A stretch of 64,000 bases of DNA from Plotosus lineatus (Eukaryota > Chordata > Actinopteri > Siluriformes > Plotosidae), in assembly GCA_024760905.1 (NCBI GenBank), contig CM045729.1:82463550-82527549 (forward strand), in the 5' to 3' direction. A program made the translations under genes and the position numbers. The number at the start of each line of letters is the position of its first letter. Within the stretch, counting starts at the first letter, position 1. The notes below the pieces were generated by a model. The model had not been told where the DNA came from. It was given only the letters and a program-made list of their open reading frames with translations, and did no database searches. Positions 42,919 through 54,600 of the stretch are shown here, piece by piece.

Positions 42919-43925
42919 ATCCCCCTTATCGACTCAAAAAATGTTGGGTATCGACACCATTTTGGCCGCTCTTCTGGAACATGGTATCATCATGCCGTGC
43001 ACAAGCCCTTCCAACACTCCTGTGAACCCGGTTCCGGCTTGCGACTATTCATTGCGATCATTTCTCCGTGATTGACCTGTGCTCGGCGTTTTTTAGTATC
43101 CCTGTTGAGCCCAACACACTTGGGCTTTCACACACCGGCAACAACACCTCTTTGCTTTCACACACCGGCAGCGACAGTACACGTGGACGAGATTACCTCA
43201 AGGGTTCATAGACTCTCCTGCTGTTTTCTCGGCTGTGGTGAGGGATGCACTGGAGTCTCTCGACGTTCCCGTGGGTTCCTGTGTCCACTCCTACGCCGAC
43301 GACCTCCTGGTGTCTGGCCTAACTTATGAACTTTTTCTTGATGCACCGTTCAACTGCTCCTATTACTGGAAAAGAAGGGTTTCAAGGTTTCAAAGCCCAA
43401 GCTACAGTTTTGCCTACTGACTGTCATATACCTGGGCTACGAACTCTCTCACGGGACAAAATGCCTTACTCAGGATCGCGTCAAGATCATAGTGGACACT
43501 CAGAAGCCTGCCACAAAATAGGCGCTCCTTGCTTTCCTGGGCCTCATTAACTACTGCCGCCAATGGATCCCGGACTGTTCCTTTTATGACAAACGTTTAC
43601 GCTCTGCCGTGGCTCACACTGACCCTTGGTCTGGACTGAGGACATGCTGGACGCGTTCAAAGCCCTGAAGTCGGCCCTATGCTCCGCGCCGGCTCTCGGG
43701 CTCCCGGACTACACCAAACCCTTTCACCTCTATGTCGCGCACCAGGCCGGCACGGCTTCTGGGGTTTTGGCTCATGACCACGGGGGGGGGGGGGGGGGGG
43801 GGTTGAGACCCTGTGCTTTCCTCTCCAAAACTTTAGATACTGGTAGCTCAGGGTTCACCTGCTTGACTTCGCGCTGTCGCTGCCAGTGCGGTGTAAGTTC
43901 TCGGAGCAGAAAAAATAGTGCTCTC
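42919..43925 (+). pseudogene. pol: ERV-4 reverse transcriptase
   Basis: Fragments: MLGIDTIL (42,940), then a deletion that removes the first catalytic segment (join near 43,035). A ~30-bp duplication (ctttcacacaccggcaacaa/ctttcacacaccggcagcga, 43,125-43,175) follows, and SYADDLLVSG (YADD near 43,291). The thumb/connection frame (43,626 on) carries an 18-20 G homopolymer at 43,782-43,802, where ERV-1 has a much shorter run. Frameshifts throughout. Confidence 0.85.
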
Positions 43926-44828
43926 CCATCCTCTCCCGCCATAACGTGGCCCAGGCCCGACAGCGCCTGCTTTCATGCTCAAGATGACTGCGAACCGTTG
44001 GAACATGACACCAGTATTAGGTCCGACTTACTATCCACAGGTCTCTCCCTGTTTGTCGATGGGTCATGCTCGAAACCTTCCGACGGAGTGTTCCTCTGCG
44101 GCGATTCGGTATGTTCCTTGCCGGACCAAGTTTTGGAAGCATACTCGCTCCCCTTTAATTCCACTCAAGCAGCGGAGTTATACGCGCTCACTCGGGCATG
44201 CACTCTCGCTTCAGACCAGGATGTTCCACTGACTCTCGTTCCGCTTTCGGGGTGGCGCACGATTTCGGCCGTATCTGGCAATCTCGTGGTTTCACTGCTG
44301 CTGACGGTAAAAGCCTTCCACCTTAGTCCAGGACCTTCTTGTGTCCAGCAATCTCCCACTCCGTTGAGCGATCGTAAAGACCCGCGGTCATTCCTCTGAT
44401 CACACTGATGAGGCACGAGGTCAGTCTTTGGCAGACCGCGCAGCGAAACAGGCTGCCTTGCTCGGCTCCATGCCGCCGTTCCTGCAGCCCGTGCTGGTGT
44501 CAACCTCACACATGCTTCGCGCCGTCCTCCCTGACTTGGACCTGAAATCTGGTTCAATCCTCGCCGTCCACAGAAGACACTGATTTTTTTGGTCGTCGCA
44601 TGGCTCTCAGCCCTCGGGGGTCGGCATTCTACTCGATTCGACCGGTCGCTTATGTCTGCCCACGCACTGTATTCCTTTCCTCGTCCGCGAGTTTCACGGG
44701 CCGACACATCGCGGTCGAAGAGGAGTGGTGACAGATATGGAAAAAGATTTTTGTAGAGGATAACTGGCTTCTACGGTACACAGCATTCTGGACAAATGCC
44801 TGATTTGTGCACAGAACAATGTGTCCAA
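43926..44828 (+). pseudogene. pol: ERV-4 RNase H and integrase start
   Basis: RNase H: LFVDGSCSKP (about 44,055), AAELYALTRA, and an out-of-frame LADRAAKQA. A deletion removes the segment before the third motif. Integrase N-terminal zinc finger survives (REFHGPTHRG in another frame near 44,690; CLIC near 44,800). It ends at GTGTCCAAA (44,828), where env sequence begins; the whole integrase core is deleted. Confidence 0.8.
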
Positions 44829-45205
44829 ATGATCTTGAGGTGCCCAATTGGCAGAGCACCAATTGGTAAGTGAGGGCACGAGATTTGCGGAAATCCTGTT
44901 CCCAAACTTCAGTGTGGGTAATATTCGCCGACAACTAAATAAGGTTCACTATAGGCTCGCTGTGTTTGTAAACAACACCATCCGAGCCGTCGACAGAATC
45001 AAACAGGAACTGACGGCCCTGAGGCTTGTGGCCACTTAGAATCGTATGGCACTTGACGCACTGCTCGCAAAGGAAGGTGGGTCTTCGTTATTATAAGCGA
45101 ATACTGCTGTACCGACATCCCACCGAATGACTCACCTGGGGGCAATATATCTCAGGCTTTACAAAAAATGCGTGACGTCGCGGACCAACTGCGACACGAC
45201 GAAAT
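44829..45205 (+). pseudogene. env: ERV-4 env TM fragment
   Basis: A 63-codon open stretch (44,848-45,039) covers the start of TM and the heptad-like helix (NNTIRAVDRIKQEL, LTALRL). The CX6CC area follows near 45,060-45,115, interrupted by a short insertion. At 45,205 a deletion joins it to the R region of an LTR, removing anchor, tail and U3. About 95% similar, inverted, to 1,636-2,016. Confidence 0.75.
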
Positions 45206-45430
45206 ATATATGTTAATGCTTTTGTGAACACGCAGTTATTACACGCACATTCCTTTGTATAAATAAGCTGACACTGCATGTGTTCGATGAGCTTCCAATG
45301 AATAAACCAGACTGATTTCACTCGTGTTGTTCGTTGTCTGTTGCTCCCGGAGTACTCCTCGACGTTGAGATGCAGGAATCCAAGATCGTGCAGGTTTACC
45401 GAAGAGCTTCCTCCACGGAGAGTTCTGACA
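45206..45430 (+). repeat. ERV LTR fragment (R-U5 part)
   Basis: Equals the inner part of the 737-1,157 LTR in opposite orientation; includes TATAAATAAGC near 45,258 and AATAAACC near 45,300, ends TTCTGACA. U3 upstream of about 45,206 is deleted. Confidence 0.85.
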
Positions 45431-45433
45431 ATC

Positions 45434-45451
45434 TGGTGACCCCGACGAGAT
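45434..45451 (+). promoter_or_regulatory. Primer binding site with one mismatch
   Basis: TGGTGACCCCGACGAGAT, the same single mismatch as the inverted copy at 716-733. Confidence 0.8.
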
Positions 45452-46340
45452 ACTCCTGATCAGGGAAGACAAGATGTGTTTGATCACCTGGTTAGCAGTA
45501 TCTGAGCGTCTGTTATCCCCTTCTTTAGAATAAATGTTTTAACCCCTTTTCGATCTTGTTTACGCATATTACTTCCTCCAAGAGAAGACGGACAGGCTTA
45601 CATCGTTTGCATCTCAGGAGGGAGAAAGAGTCAACACAGCGAAAACTGAAGAACTGGCTCTGAACTTCCCCAACCCGAACTCCATGACCCTTTGAGACGA
45701 TAACCTTTGGGACATTGACAAATTTTCCGACCCGTGCAGGATTGTCACGAAAGAAGGTGGTGAAGACGAGGATATCAAGAGCAGAATGACCAAAGCCAGA
45801 ACAGCTTTCTGGATGTAGAACTGTCTTCCTTTCGGCTTTTTCCTTTTACTTGGGAATTTACTTTACAATGTAAGGCATTGTGGTTGTGTGTATACAGTGT
45901 GGATATATATGCTGGGGGAGGGCGAGTGTGTGTGTGTGTGTTCGATGCGAGAGTTGGTGCCGACTGTGACATTTGGCCTTCCTGACTTCGTCACCTCGGC
46001 ATAAACAGGCGAAATGAAAATGGACAGAGTTTGTTGGAACTGTGCTGCCATCATGTGTGTCACAAATACATACTTCAAGTGCAAAACTTGAAACTCGAAA
46101 GTGTCTCGGAGACACCCCAGATCTTGTCACTGCCACCAGTCGGACCTTATCCTCACCAGGCACACAGCAGCATTCTCCACACTCGAAATTCCCATGCGCA
46201 GACTGCGACAGAAACCACACCATTGTGGGGAGCAAGATAAGTCTGACAACAAAGGGAATCCAACACTCCAAAACGAAAGGCCTCCCACGAATCAAAACCT
46301 TTCCTCAAGTGATTCCCGGCGAATCCAACTGTTTTATGAA
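45452..46340 (+). mobile_element. Retroviral leader scrap, then LINE-D and LINE-C-associated fragments (right arm)
   Basis: 45,452-45,535 is leader. 45,580-45,816 is a LINE-D reverse transcriptase C-terminal segment (RIVTKEGGEDEDIKSR, with a stop before it). 45,823-45,856 looks like a SINE-A/LINE-B tail end in reverse. 45,860-46,166 contains a short (GT)n and a cysteine-bearing peptide start (MKMDRVCWNC). Near-identical to 1-640 inverted. Beyond 46,166 the sequence has no counterpart at the left because the window ends. Confidence 0.6.
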
Positions 46341-48094
46341 AAAGTCAAGGAGATGTTAACATTGCAGGCTCCTGGCAAAGACATCAACATTATGTGGTGC
46401 TTCCTGAAAGATACTATCGACACAACAGCCCTCACCGCATTTGGGGAAAAAAGTGCGTCGGTCGGAGTGCAGACTGGTTTGAGGCTCACTGGGAAGAGAT
46501 GCCGCCTGTGACTGAAGCCAAGAGGGAAGCCCTCCAAGCATACAAGGAAAACCCCAGCCCCAGTACTTGCGACACCCTCAAAGCTGCACGAAACATGGCC
46601 CAGCAGCTGTGTTGACGACTCTTGGCTGAACCTTTGCAGCACGATCCATCTGACATCTGACACTGGCAACGTAATGCATCGGTAAAATGACATCAAGACA
46701 GCCACCAGCCCAACCACAATTACGATTGCACCCCTCAAAACCAAGTCCGGGGAGGGGATCACGGACCCAAGTCTTGAACGCTGGGTGGAACATTCCCTGG
46801 AGCTGTACGCAAACAAGAATGTGGTGACCGATGCAGCATTAAATGCCCTGCCAAACTTTCCTGTCATGAAGAAAGGACAAACAAGTGGGCAAATGGACAA
46901 ACTGGGCAAAATTATTGATTGGCTGTCCTGTGGAAAAGCCCCTGGAAAGGACGGCATTCACCCTGAAGTCTTGAAAAGTGGCAAGCCTTGCAGCAAAGCC
47001 ATGAGCTGTTGTGCTTCTGCTGGGAGGAAGGGATCATCGCTCAGGACAATACGCAGTGCAAACATTGTAACCCTCGACCCAAACAAAGGTGACTGTAACA
47101 GTTACCATTGCATCTCCTGCTTCGCTGTCTTTGCTCGTGTTGTCCTTACTCGTCTTCAGATTCTTGCTTCCCGGGTGTACCCAGAATCGCAGTGTGGTCT
47201 CAGGGCAGGCCGATCCACAGTCGAAATGATCTATTCACGTCGTCAACTGCAAGAGAAGTGTCGGAAGAAGCAGAAGCCTGCACATTGCTTTTAGAGACCT
47301 GACTAAAGCATTCGACCTGGTCAGCAGCAACCTGTGCTCGCTTTGTCGTCTTCACCTCCAGATGAAGACGCTGCTTTTTGGTGCATGGGAACTCGAAGAA
47401 TGTGGACCGGGAATTATTCTCGAATTATTCTCCTGCAGAAAATTAAATATCTCAATGTTCGTTCAAATCGTGAATGGCAAAATGCAAAAATAACTGCAAT
47501 ATATTAACAAAACTGTTACAAAAGAAATAATAATAAAAACAACCACAGAATTGTCTGTCGTCAATAAATGTCTTCAAAATCGGCCTGCTCACATTGTTCC
47601 ACGAGGACATGCACAGCACCGTCTGCTTCAGTGGTGGAACTTCAAATGCTGTTCGCGGATGACGCTGCACACTCAGGCTGGTCTTCAAGAGGTCGTCAAT
47701 CGCCTGTCCCATGTCTCAATTATTTCGGACTGACCATCAGTCATTAAGAAGACGAACATCCTCGCCCAGGGCACAAATACAGTCCCAAACATACACATAA
47801 ATAACACGCAGCAGCATGAGGTCGTGGACTCCGTCACTTGATAGGGAACCACTCCACCAACACTCTCTCTCTTGACACAGAGAATGTCATGCAGACATGA
47901 CATGCAAAATCAGGAAAGCCGCCGCAGTGATGTCCAAACTGAACAAGCGCGTTTGAAGTAACACCCAGCTCTCCTCGCACTTCTTCGCCAGAGACGACTT
48001 CGTCACGGACGGCGAATGGATGAGAGGCCGGCTCCCAAAAGACGTTTCTGGAGTGTTGAGTGAGGGCTCCTGCGCACAGGAAGACCAGCGCTTC
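46341..48094 (+). mobile_element. LINE-C copy 1: reverse transcriptase
   Basis: Pre-RT linker (DWFEAHWEEMPPVTEAKREA, 46,470-46,530; LELYANKNVVTDAALNALPN, 46,800-46,860), then the RT: GKAPGKDGIHPEVLK (46,935-46,980), NIVTL, FARVVLTRLQILASRVYPES, QCGLRAGRSTVEMI (47,190-47,235) and a DLTKAFDLV box. A non-coding break with A-rich sequence occurs at 47,440-47,545. It resumes with MLFADDAA (47,650-47,675, catalytic Asp pair) and KKTNILAQGTN. Several frameshifts. A clade was not assigned. Confidence 0.75.
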
Positions 48095-48375
48095 ATACAA
48101 GTCTTCCTTTCGGCGTTTTCCCTTTTACTCAGGAGTCGCCACAGCGAATCATTTGATTCGCACGTCTGATTTGGCAGAGGTTTTTTTTTTTTTTTTACGT
48201 CGGATGCCCTTCCTGTATCAACCCTTTTAGAAAGGGACAGAAACACGCTGACGGCTTTGCAGCCTCCTTCTTTACGAAAGTCAGCAATGGTTCGTTTGCC
48301 ATATACAGTGACAGACATGGCCCGCCTTTGATAACCCAGTTAGCTGCACTGGGGGGGGACACTGACAACCTTGTG
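48095..48375 (-). mobile_element. SINE-A with LINE-B tail, inserted in LINE-C
   Basis: Minus-strand copy: cttcctttcggcgttttccc (tail), ggagtcgccacagcgaatca, a T-tract at 48,181-48,197, tttacgaaagtcagcaatgg and aacccagttagctgcactgg. LINE-C sequence continues on both sides. Confidence 0.7.
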
Positions 48376-48560
48376 GAGAGTCAGCAAGATGGTCAACGAA
48401 GTTGAAAACAACAGAATGCGAGCTGAGAACAAAGCAGAGAGTAAAGAAAGGGCAAAGCCTCAAAGCCTTGTTTGGATGCAGTAAATGTTTCAGAGACTGT
48501 CAATTTAGGGTGGGCCTGTACTTCTCCTAGTTGCTCCATGGTCGGCATCTGCGGGAGTGA
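48376..48560 (+). mobile_element. LINE-C copy 1, 3' coding end
   Basis: KMVNEVENNRM-like stretch, then CSKCFRDCQFRVGL (zinc-finger-like C-x2-C) at the C-terminus, near 48,475-48,515. Same as 60,420-60,600. Confidence 0.65.
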
Positions 48561-48715
48561 CTGGAACGGCCCACCCGAAAGACGTGGATTTCAAAGAGCT
48601 TGATCGATCGGAAGTCCAAATGTACATACAAATAATGCACAGGCGAAAGGTGGACAGACTGTGTGTTCGGGAGACCAGGCGGACAGGGAGCAAGGCGAGA
48701 AGCTTCGGTCAGGTC
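48561..48715 (+). mobile_element. LINE-B endonuclease start fragment fused to LINE-C end
   Basis: IMHRRKVDRLCVRETRRTGSKARSFG, cut here to RRKVDRLCVRETRRTGS at about 48,640-48,690, equals the start of the LINE-B endonuclease. The junction with LINE-C upstream and LINE-F downstream recurs at 60,605-60,790. Confidence 0.65.
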
Positions 48716-49620
48716 AACTCTGAGGGCATGCGCTGGGACGGTACTTCGCTGCGTCCACTAGCCGCCTCCACTCATCTGGCCGCATCCTGACGATTTGAAG
48801 AGGCCTGTGCGTCGCCCACACTCCCCGGCAGGGACGCCCTCAGCTGCGAAAACTATGTAACACTCGGTCGTCCCCGCGATCGGCTCCAGCCCCTTGGATC
48901 GCGAACGGACAGGATTTGGTGTGCTTGGTCCGAGGGCGGGAAATGTGCCAAAACGAGCGCAGCTGACGGTCGCGGATCAAGCAGGTTACTCTTCCCGAGC
49001 ACCATCTGGTTGGTAACAAAGTCCCATCTGCGGTATCCGAGGACTCAACGAAGGGAAGTCATAAGTCATCAAGACTTTGGAAAGTGTTGAAAGACTCGGA
49101 CTTTCGTCCGCCTGTTCAGAGACCTCGACCGCCACACGGTCCTGTCCAGCGAGTCCATCGTCACATCGGCGAGACCATGTCGACGATTGATGAAAGACTC
49201 CACGATCTTTACTCTTTCAAGACCCACAGTGATCGAGCAGCATCATAGATTTCGCTGAAAGCCGCGGTCGTGGATTTGAGCCAGAAGACTCGCAAACCAA
49301 GCTGGTCCGCCTCCTCACCCAACGAACAGAGTCTCCTTCAGGACATCCACCGTTTCCGCGAAGATCACGGCATCATCGGCCAAGTCCAGATCAGTAAACG
49401 AACCTGACAGAACGACACACCGCAGGCCGATCCGTTCATACCGCCGCCATGAACTGGATCCATTGCAGTACTGAAGTGGGGGCCAGAACACAACCCTGCT
49501 TCACTCCGGTCTCGACTGAAAAGAAGTCAGAGGTGGAGCCCCCACACGTCACAGCACTCTCTGTCCACAGAGACAGAGACAGCGACGATATCAGCCGGAC
49601 CACAGCTGACGGGATCCCAC
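48716..49620 (-). mobile_element. LINE-F copy 1: RT C-terminal region
   Basis: Minus strand. TESAVTCGGSTSDFFSVETG and VKQGCVLAPT (about 49,480-49,560), then degraded polymerase and C-terminal sequence. The same family as 60,791-63,250 and 52,151-54,030. No long open frame remains. Confidence 0.7.
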
Positions 49621-51045
49621 GAAGACGAAGTATGGTGAGAGTGTTGCCAAACAGCATCCTTGCTGGTGTGCAGGATGACACTGATGGTGAGAAAGGTGAA
49701 AAAGGCAAACGCAGAGCAGAATACAAAGTGGTGGAAGCTGAAAAAGGAAGAGTGTCGTGTTGTCTTCAAGGAGGAGTTGAAACAGGCTTTGGGTAGTCAG
49801 GAAGTGCTTCCAGAGGACTGGACAACCACAGCCAATGTGATCAAGGAGACCGGTAGGAGAGTACTTGGTGTGTCCTCTGGAAGGAAAGTAGATAAGGAAA
49901 CTTGGTGGTGGAATGAGGAAGTGCAGGAGTGTGTACAAAAGAAGAGGTTAGCCAAGAAGAAGTGTGACATTGAGAGGACCGAAGAGAGTAAACAGGAGTA
50001 CAGGAGACACAGCGTAAGGCAAAAGTAGCAGTGGCGAAGGCCAAAAAGTATGATGACTTGTATGATAGGTTGGACAGTAAAGAGGGAGAGAATGATCTAT
50101 ACAGGTTGGCACAGCAGAGAAATAGAGATGGGAAGGACATGCAGCAAGTTAGATTGATAAAGGACAGAGAGGGAAATGTATTGACTGATGACAGAAGTGT
50201 GCTGGGAAGATGGAAAGAGTACTTTGAAGAGCTGATGAATGAGGAAAATGAGAGAGACAAAAGTGAAGAGGTGACCATTGAGGATCAGGAAGTCGCAAAG
50301 ATGAGTGAGGGGGCATTGAAGAGGATGAAGAATGGAAAGGCAGTTGGTCCTGATGATATCCCTGTGGAGGTATGGAAGTGTTCGAGAAGAGGTAGCAGTA
50401 GATTTTCTGACAAGAATGTTCAACAAGGTTTTCGAATGTGAGCAGATGCCAGACGAATGGAGGAGAAGCACACTTGTGCCCATTTTTAAGACCAAGGGAG
50501 TGTGCAGAGCGTGGAAAATACAAAGGGATAAACTTGCAGAAGACTGTCTGTGATGAGACAGAGAACAGGAAAATCTCGAGATATGTGCCCTGGAAAAGAG
50601 GGAAATGAAAGTTCGTCTCAGTAACACAGAAAAGCATGTGTGGAAACAACACGGACCCAAGAGGAAAGGTGAGGGAAACGGGGGCATATATAAAAGAAGG
50701 TGGAGGATTTTAAGTACTTCGGCTCAACAAGCCAGAGAAATGGTGAGTGTGGACAAGAGGTGAAGAAGCGTGTCCAGACAGGTTGGAATGGATGGAGAAA
50801 AGTGTCCGGTGTGATAGGAGAGTATTGGAGGGAAAAGTGTACAAGACGGTGATGAGGCCAGCGAAGTTGGAGAGTTTCAAGACAGTGGCCCTGGGATTAG
50901 AGAGTATATTGGGAGGAGGATGCTGAGGTTGGAACTACCAGGAAGAAGGCCCAGAGAAAGACCAAAGAGAAGATTTCTGGATGTGGTGAAGGCGGACTCG
51001 TTGGACAAAGTGTTGAAGATGAGAGGGTAGGGTGTGGGTGTGTGT
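49621..51045 (+). mobile_element. LINE-B copy 4 (internally deleted)
   Basis: Linker DWTTTANVIKETGRRVLGV and DKETWWWNEEVQE (49,810-49,930), then AKKYDDLYDRLDSKEGE, KEYFEELMNEENE and GKAVGPDDIPVEVWK (50,330-50,380, reverse transcriptase entry). After PDEWRRSTLVPIFKTKG (50,450-50,500) a deletion skips the palm, and sequence resumes at the C-terminus (from 50,560). It runs to GRPKRRFLDVVKAD near 50,995. Confidence 0.8.
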
Positions 51046-51059
51046 GAGAGAGAGTGATA

Positions 51060-52150
51060 GAGAGAGAGTAATGGAGAACCTCAACATTTTCATCTCTGCT
51101 GCTTCCAGCTCTTCCTCCTGTCTTTTCCCCAGGGCCACGATTTCGAAACCAACCCCTTTTAACACTAAACATCCTCAAGGCAAACGCTGATTCTGTGGTG
51201 CTCTTTTTTGGCATGAAACCAAACTGTTGTTCACAAATGCTGACAGCTGCCCTTTGTCTTGCTTCCACTATCTTCCTTCCCACAACTTCATCGTATGGCT
51301 CATCAACTTTATCCCTCTGTCATTTCCACATTCTGCACGTCTCCCTTGTTCTTAAAAATGGGCACAAGCACACTTTTCCTCCATTCCTCTGGCATCATCT
51401 CACTCTCAAAGACAAATCTTCGCAGACAATCTTCCCATCTTCCCATCTTCCCAGCACTTCTGTCATCAGTCAATATATTTCCCTCTCTGTCCTTAATCAC
51501 TCTGACTTGCTGCACGTCCTCTCTGCTGTGCCAACCTGGATAGATCATTTTCTCCCGTATTCTCCGACCTTGATCACATTATAACTGGAGTTGTCCAGTC
51601 ATCTGGAAGCATTTCCTGACCACCCAAAACCTGTTTCAACTCCTGCTGAAGACAACACTCCTCTTTTTTAAGCTTCCACCACTTTATCTTCTGCTCTGTC
51701 TTTGCCTTCCTCACCTTCCTCACTATCAGCATCATCCTGCACACCACCATCCGATGCTATTTGGCAAGAATATCACCTGCGACTACTTTGAAGTCAGTGA
51801 CTTCCTTCAAATTACATCGCCTGCACAAGATGTCGTCTGCCTGGGTGCTCCTCTGCCTTCGCATTCATAAGTCACCCTATGAGCCTGTTTCTTCTGGAAG
51901 AAAGTATTGACCACAGAGATTTTGAGCAAAATCTACCAACATCGGTCCTTCTGCGTCCTGGACACCAAACCTGCCCATCACTTCCTCGTCCCCTCTTTTT
52001 CCTGCCCTAACATGTCTGTTGAAGTCTGCCCCAATGATCATTGCCCCTTTCAATCTTTGGGGTATTCTGCATCACTTCATCTACCTCACTCCAGAATCTC
52101 TCCTTCTCTTCTAACTCACATCCTGTCAGTGGGGTATGAGCACTTTGGAC
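51060..52150 (-). mobile_element. LINE-B copy 5, inverted next to copy 4
   Basis: Minus strand. RT fragments (ICEQQFGFMPKKSTTESAFA, 51,190-51,250; EEWRKSVLVPIFKNKGD, about 51,340-51,390), linker with DDRSAGKMGRWEDCLRR, then endonuclease pieces (51,900-52,140) in frames shifted by gaps. Its 3'-most part adjoins copy 4's 3' end, giving a tail-to-tail pair. Confidence 0.75.
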
Positions 52151-54030
52151 AGATGATCTGTCTGACAGTCTTTTCACTGAAGCACATTACTCCAGAATGT
52201 GTGTCCCCAAAGGGCCTCCTTATCCACTGAGTCGAACGCCTTGAGAAAATCTCCAGTGGCGGCAAGGAACCCTCTATCAAACTTCCGCAAGCGCTCGGAT
52301 CGGACGCAGAGCGCCAGGATGCAGTCAACGTTCGACCTCTTTGGTGTGAACCTGGACTTTTCAGGGCGCTGTGGTGTGGGGTGCTCGAAGCTGCTGACGG
52401 ATCCTGTCCAGTCGAATCCATGCGAAGACCTTTCCCATACAACCGGTAACTATTGCATGCCTTCCAGATCGGGACAACGATGCTCCGTTTCCAGTCATTT
52501 GGGATAACACCAGTGTTCCACACTGTGCACACGAGAATGAACTGCCACCAATGAACCTTCAGCCTTTCCACGTGGATACCACAAACTCGGGTCAAAAAAA
52601 AGCCTGGGGGAGGGTCGGCAACAAGAGTTTCAGCATCCCCAATCGTCAGGCGGGAGAACAAGCACGATACAACTTCTCAAAGTTACGGCGCAACTTTTTG
52701 TTGTTACTCCTCACTTCCGATTCTTCACTCAGGTCACCAAGCTGCTTTCATCGTCTGACATCGCGATGTGGACCGAGAAGAACGAAGGCTCTACAAACTC
52801 TGGAAACCGGGCAAAAGTCACTCGAATTCAAGTGGCCCGAGACAGTCTCACAGACATCGAGGACCGCAGACTCCAGATCTCTTCGCACCGTCTTGACAAC
52901 TTCGCGCTTCAGGTCCCTTGCCAGACCAACTCTGCGTCTCTCGATGTTGTCGATGGTCTCAGAGGAGATGGCTTTTCCCGGTCGTCTGAGCGACCCGAAT
53001 GTGCAGCCATGGGACAGAATGCAGTCTCTGAATCCAGCGAAGAGAACCTCCGTGCCTGCAACCGCGTCCAAATCCTCCTGGGATTCCCCAAACCTACTGG
53101 CAAACTCCGAAGCCACATCAGGGTCCCTGAGTCGGCTTACGTCAAATCGCTTTTGACGACTCAGGAAAGAATCTCAGGGCGCCTGAAGCGGATCTTTGAG
53201 GAGCCACCAGAAGCTTGTGGTCTCTCAAGAATATCTAGGCACTTCTGAAGACACGGCAGTTCTGGACCAGCCGCCAGCGACCACCCACGAGAACATCTCC
53301 TTGCTCGTGACGCCGTCGTTGGAGGACGAAGTCCAGCATCGGGGATTCAATCTCTGCAGCCACGAAATAATTTCAGCCCCAACATTTTGCGGTCAAGAAG
53401 TATTAAGGCGCTTTCACTGCGGCATCCAGAGCCGTGGGGACCGACACATGCTATGGAGCCCTCCCTGTCAGTGCCCGTGGTTGCATTGAAGTCCGCCAAG
53501 TACGATCAGGGTGTTCTTTCCCGGAACCCCCGACACCACCGAGTTGAGCTGGTCGGAGTGGGCTTCCTTCATCACTTACCCTGGTTGGCGCGTGCACTGC
53601 GATGATAGAGAGCGTCCCCACTGTGTGAGTCACCCTCAGTCGCATAATACGCTCGTTGACTCCGATACCAAAGGAGCCAATCTATCAGCGACGGCGACGG
53701 CAATTTCCTTAGTGTGAAGACCTTCGTCCGGAGAGCAGTCGTGCGTGTACCCACAGACACCTGTCTCGCCAGATCAAGGCATCCGTTCCTCAGAGTGGGT
53801 TGCAATACCGACGCCAAGCAGACGAAGCTCCCTTGAGACCAAACGCGTATTCTTTTGCTGGTCTGATTTGCCCAAAAATGGCAAAGTCTTTCTGCTGCAG
53901 CATGCCATGTCCATGTTTTGTCTCTCTTGTCAGTCTTCTTTTTGTCTTCATTAAGTCTTCTGTTCCAGGTCGTCAGAGAGACCCAGACGCATTTTGCTTG
54001 CCTGGTGCGTGTTACCATCTGCTTGTCAAG
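52151..54030 (-). mobile_element. LINE-F copy 2: endonuclease to RT
   Basis: Minus strand. From the 5' side: an endonuclease part with MRLRVTHTVGTLSIIAVHAP (53,585-53,645), a degraded core, then a linker with ESAVLDVCETVSGHLNSSDF (52,840-52,900) and RT entry (TGVIPNDWKRSIVVPIWK, 52,480-52,530). Between these are scattered frameshifts. It ends near 52,160, at a junction with LINE-B copy 5. Confidence 0.7.
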
Positions 54031-54600
54031 CGGAATAATTTAAGTTAACTTATTAACCAGTGAAAAAGGCACACATTGACGGGCCAGCATCTTATTGACT
54101 GTGGGCTGCAAAGATGAAGCGGCGGCAGCTGACCAGTGGGATGCAATAATCCCTCCAACGATCGTAAGCAAACCCCTTGCGCCCGTACATTACGCCAATC
54201 GTTGAACTGAAACCTCGGAACTGCTGCCTCCCGTGTTGGATCAGCATCTAATTCAGCGATTCGAAGTGCCTTCTGCGTGGTGCAAAAACCTGAGCAAAGA
54301 AAATTGGAATTGGTGTGCCCAGCTTCCCAGTGGGTTGACCACATATTTGCTCAAAGGAATATTATTAAGCAATGTGCCGAGTGGCAACGAAGTCTGAACA
54401 TAAACTTCATTGACTTTATGAAGGCTTTTTATAGCGGACAAAGAGACACCCTCTGGAAGATCCGAGAGGCTTCTGGCGTCTCTGAAACTCTCAGGAACAT
54501 CAACAGCAATTACGGGGAATTTTCTTGCTGTGTTGGTCGCAGCAACATTACGTTTGAGGTAAAAACGGGAGCGAAACCATACAACATCGCTGTGTTCCGG
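54031..54600 (+). mobile_element. LINE-D reverse transcriptase fragment
   Basis: 54,277-54,600 encodes RNIIKQCAEWQRSLNINFID (54,355-54,415) with an FIDFMKAF box that matches the 'F-D-KAF' polymerase motif A, followed by CCVGRSNITFEVKTG (54,525-54,570). It is cut at 54,600 by LINE-B sequence; family D resumes at 56,860. Confidence 0.65.
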
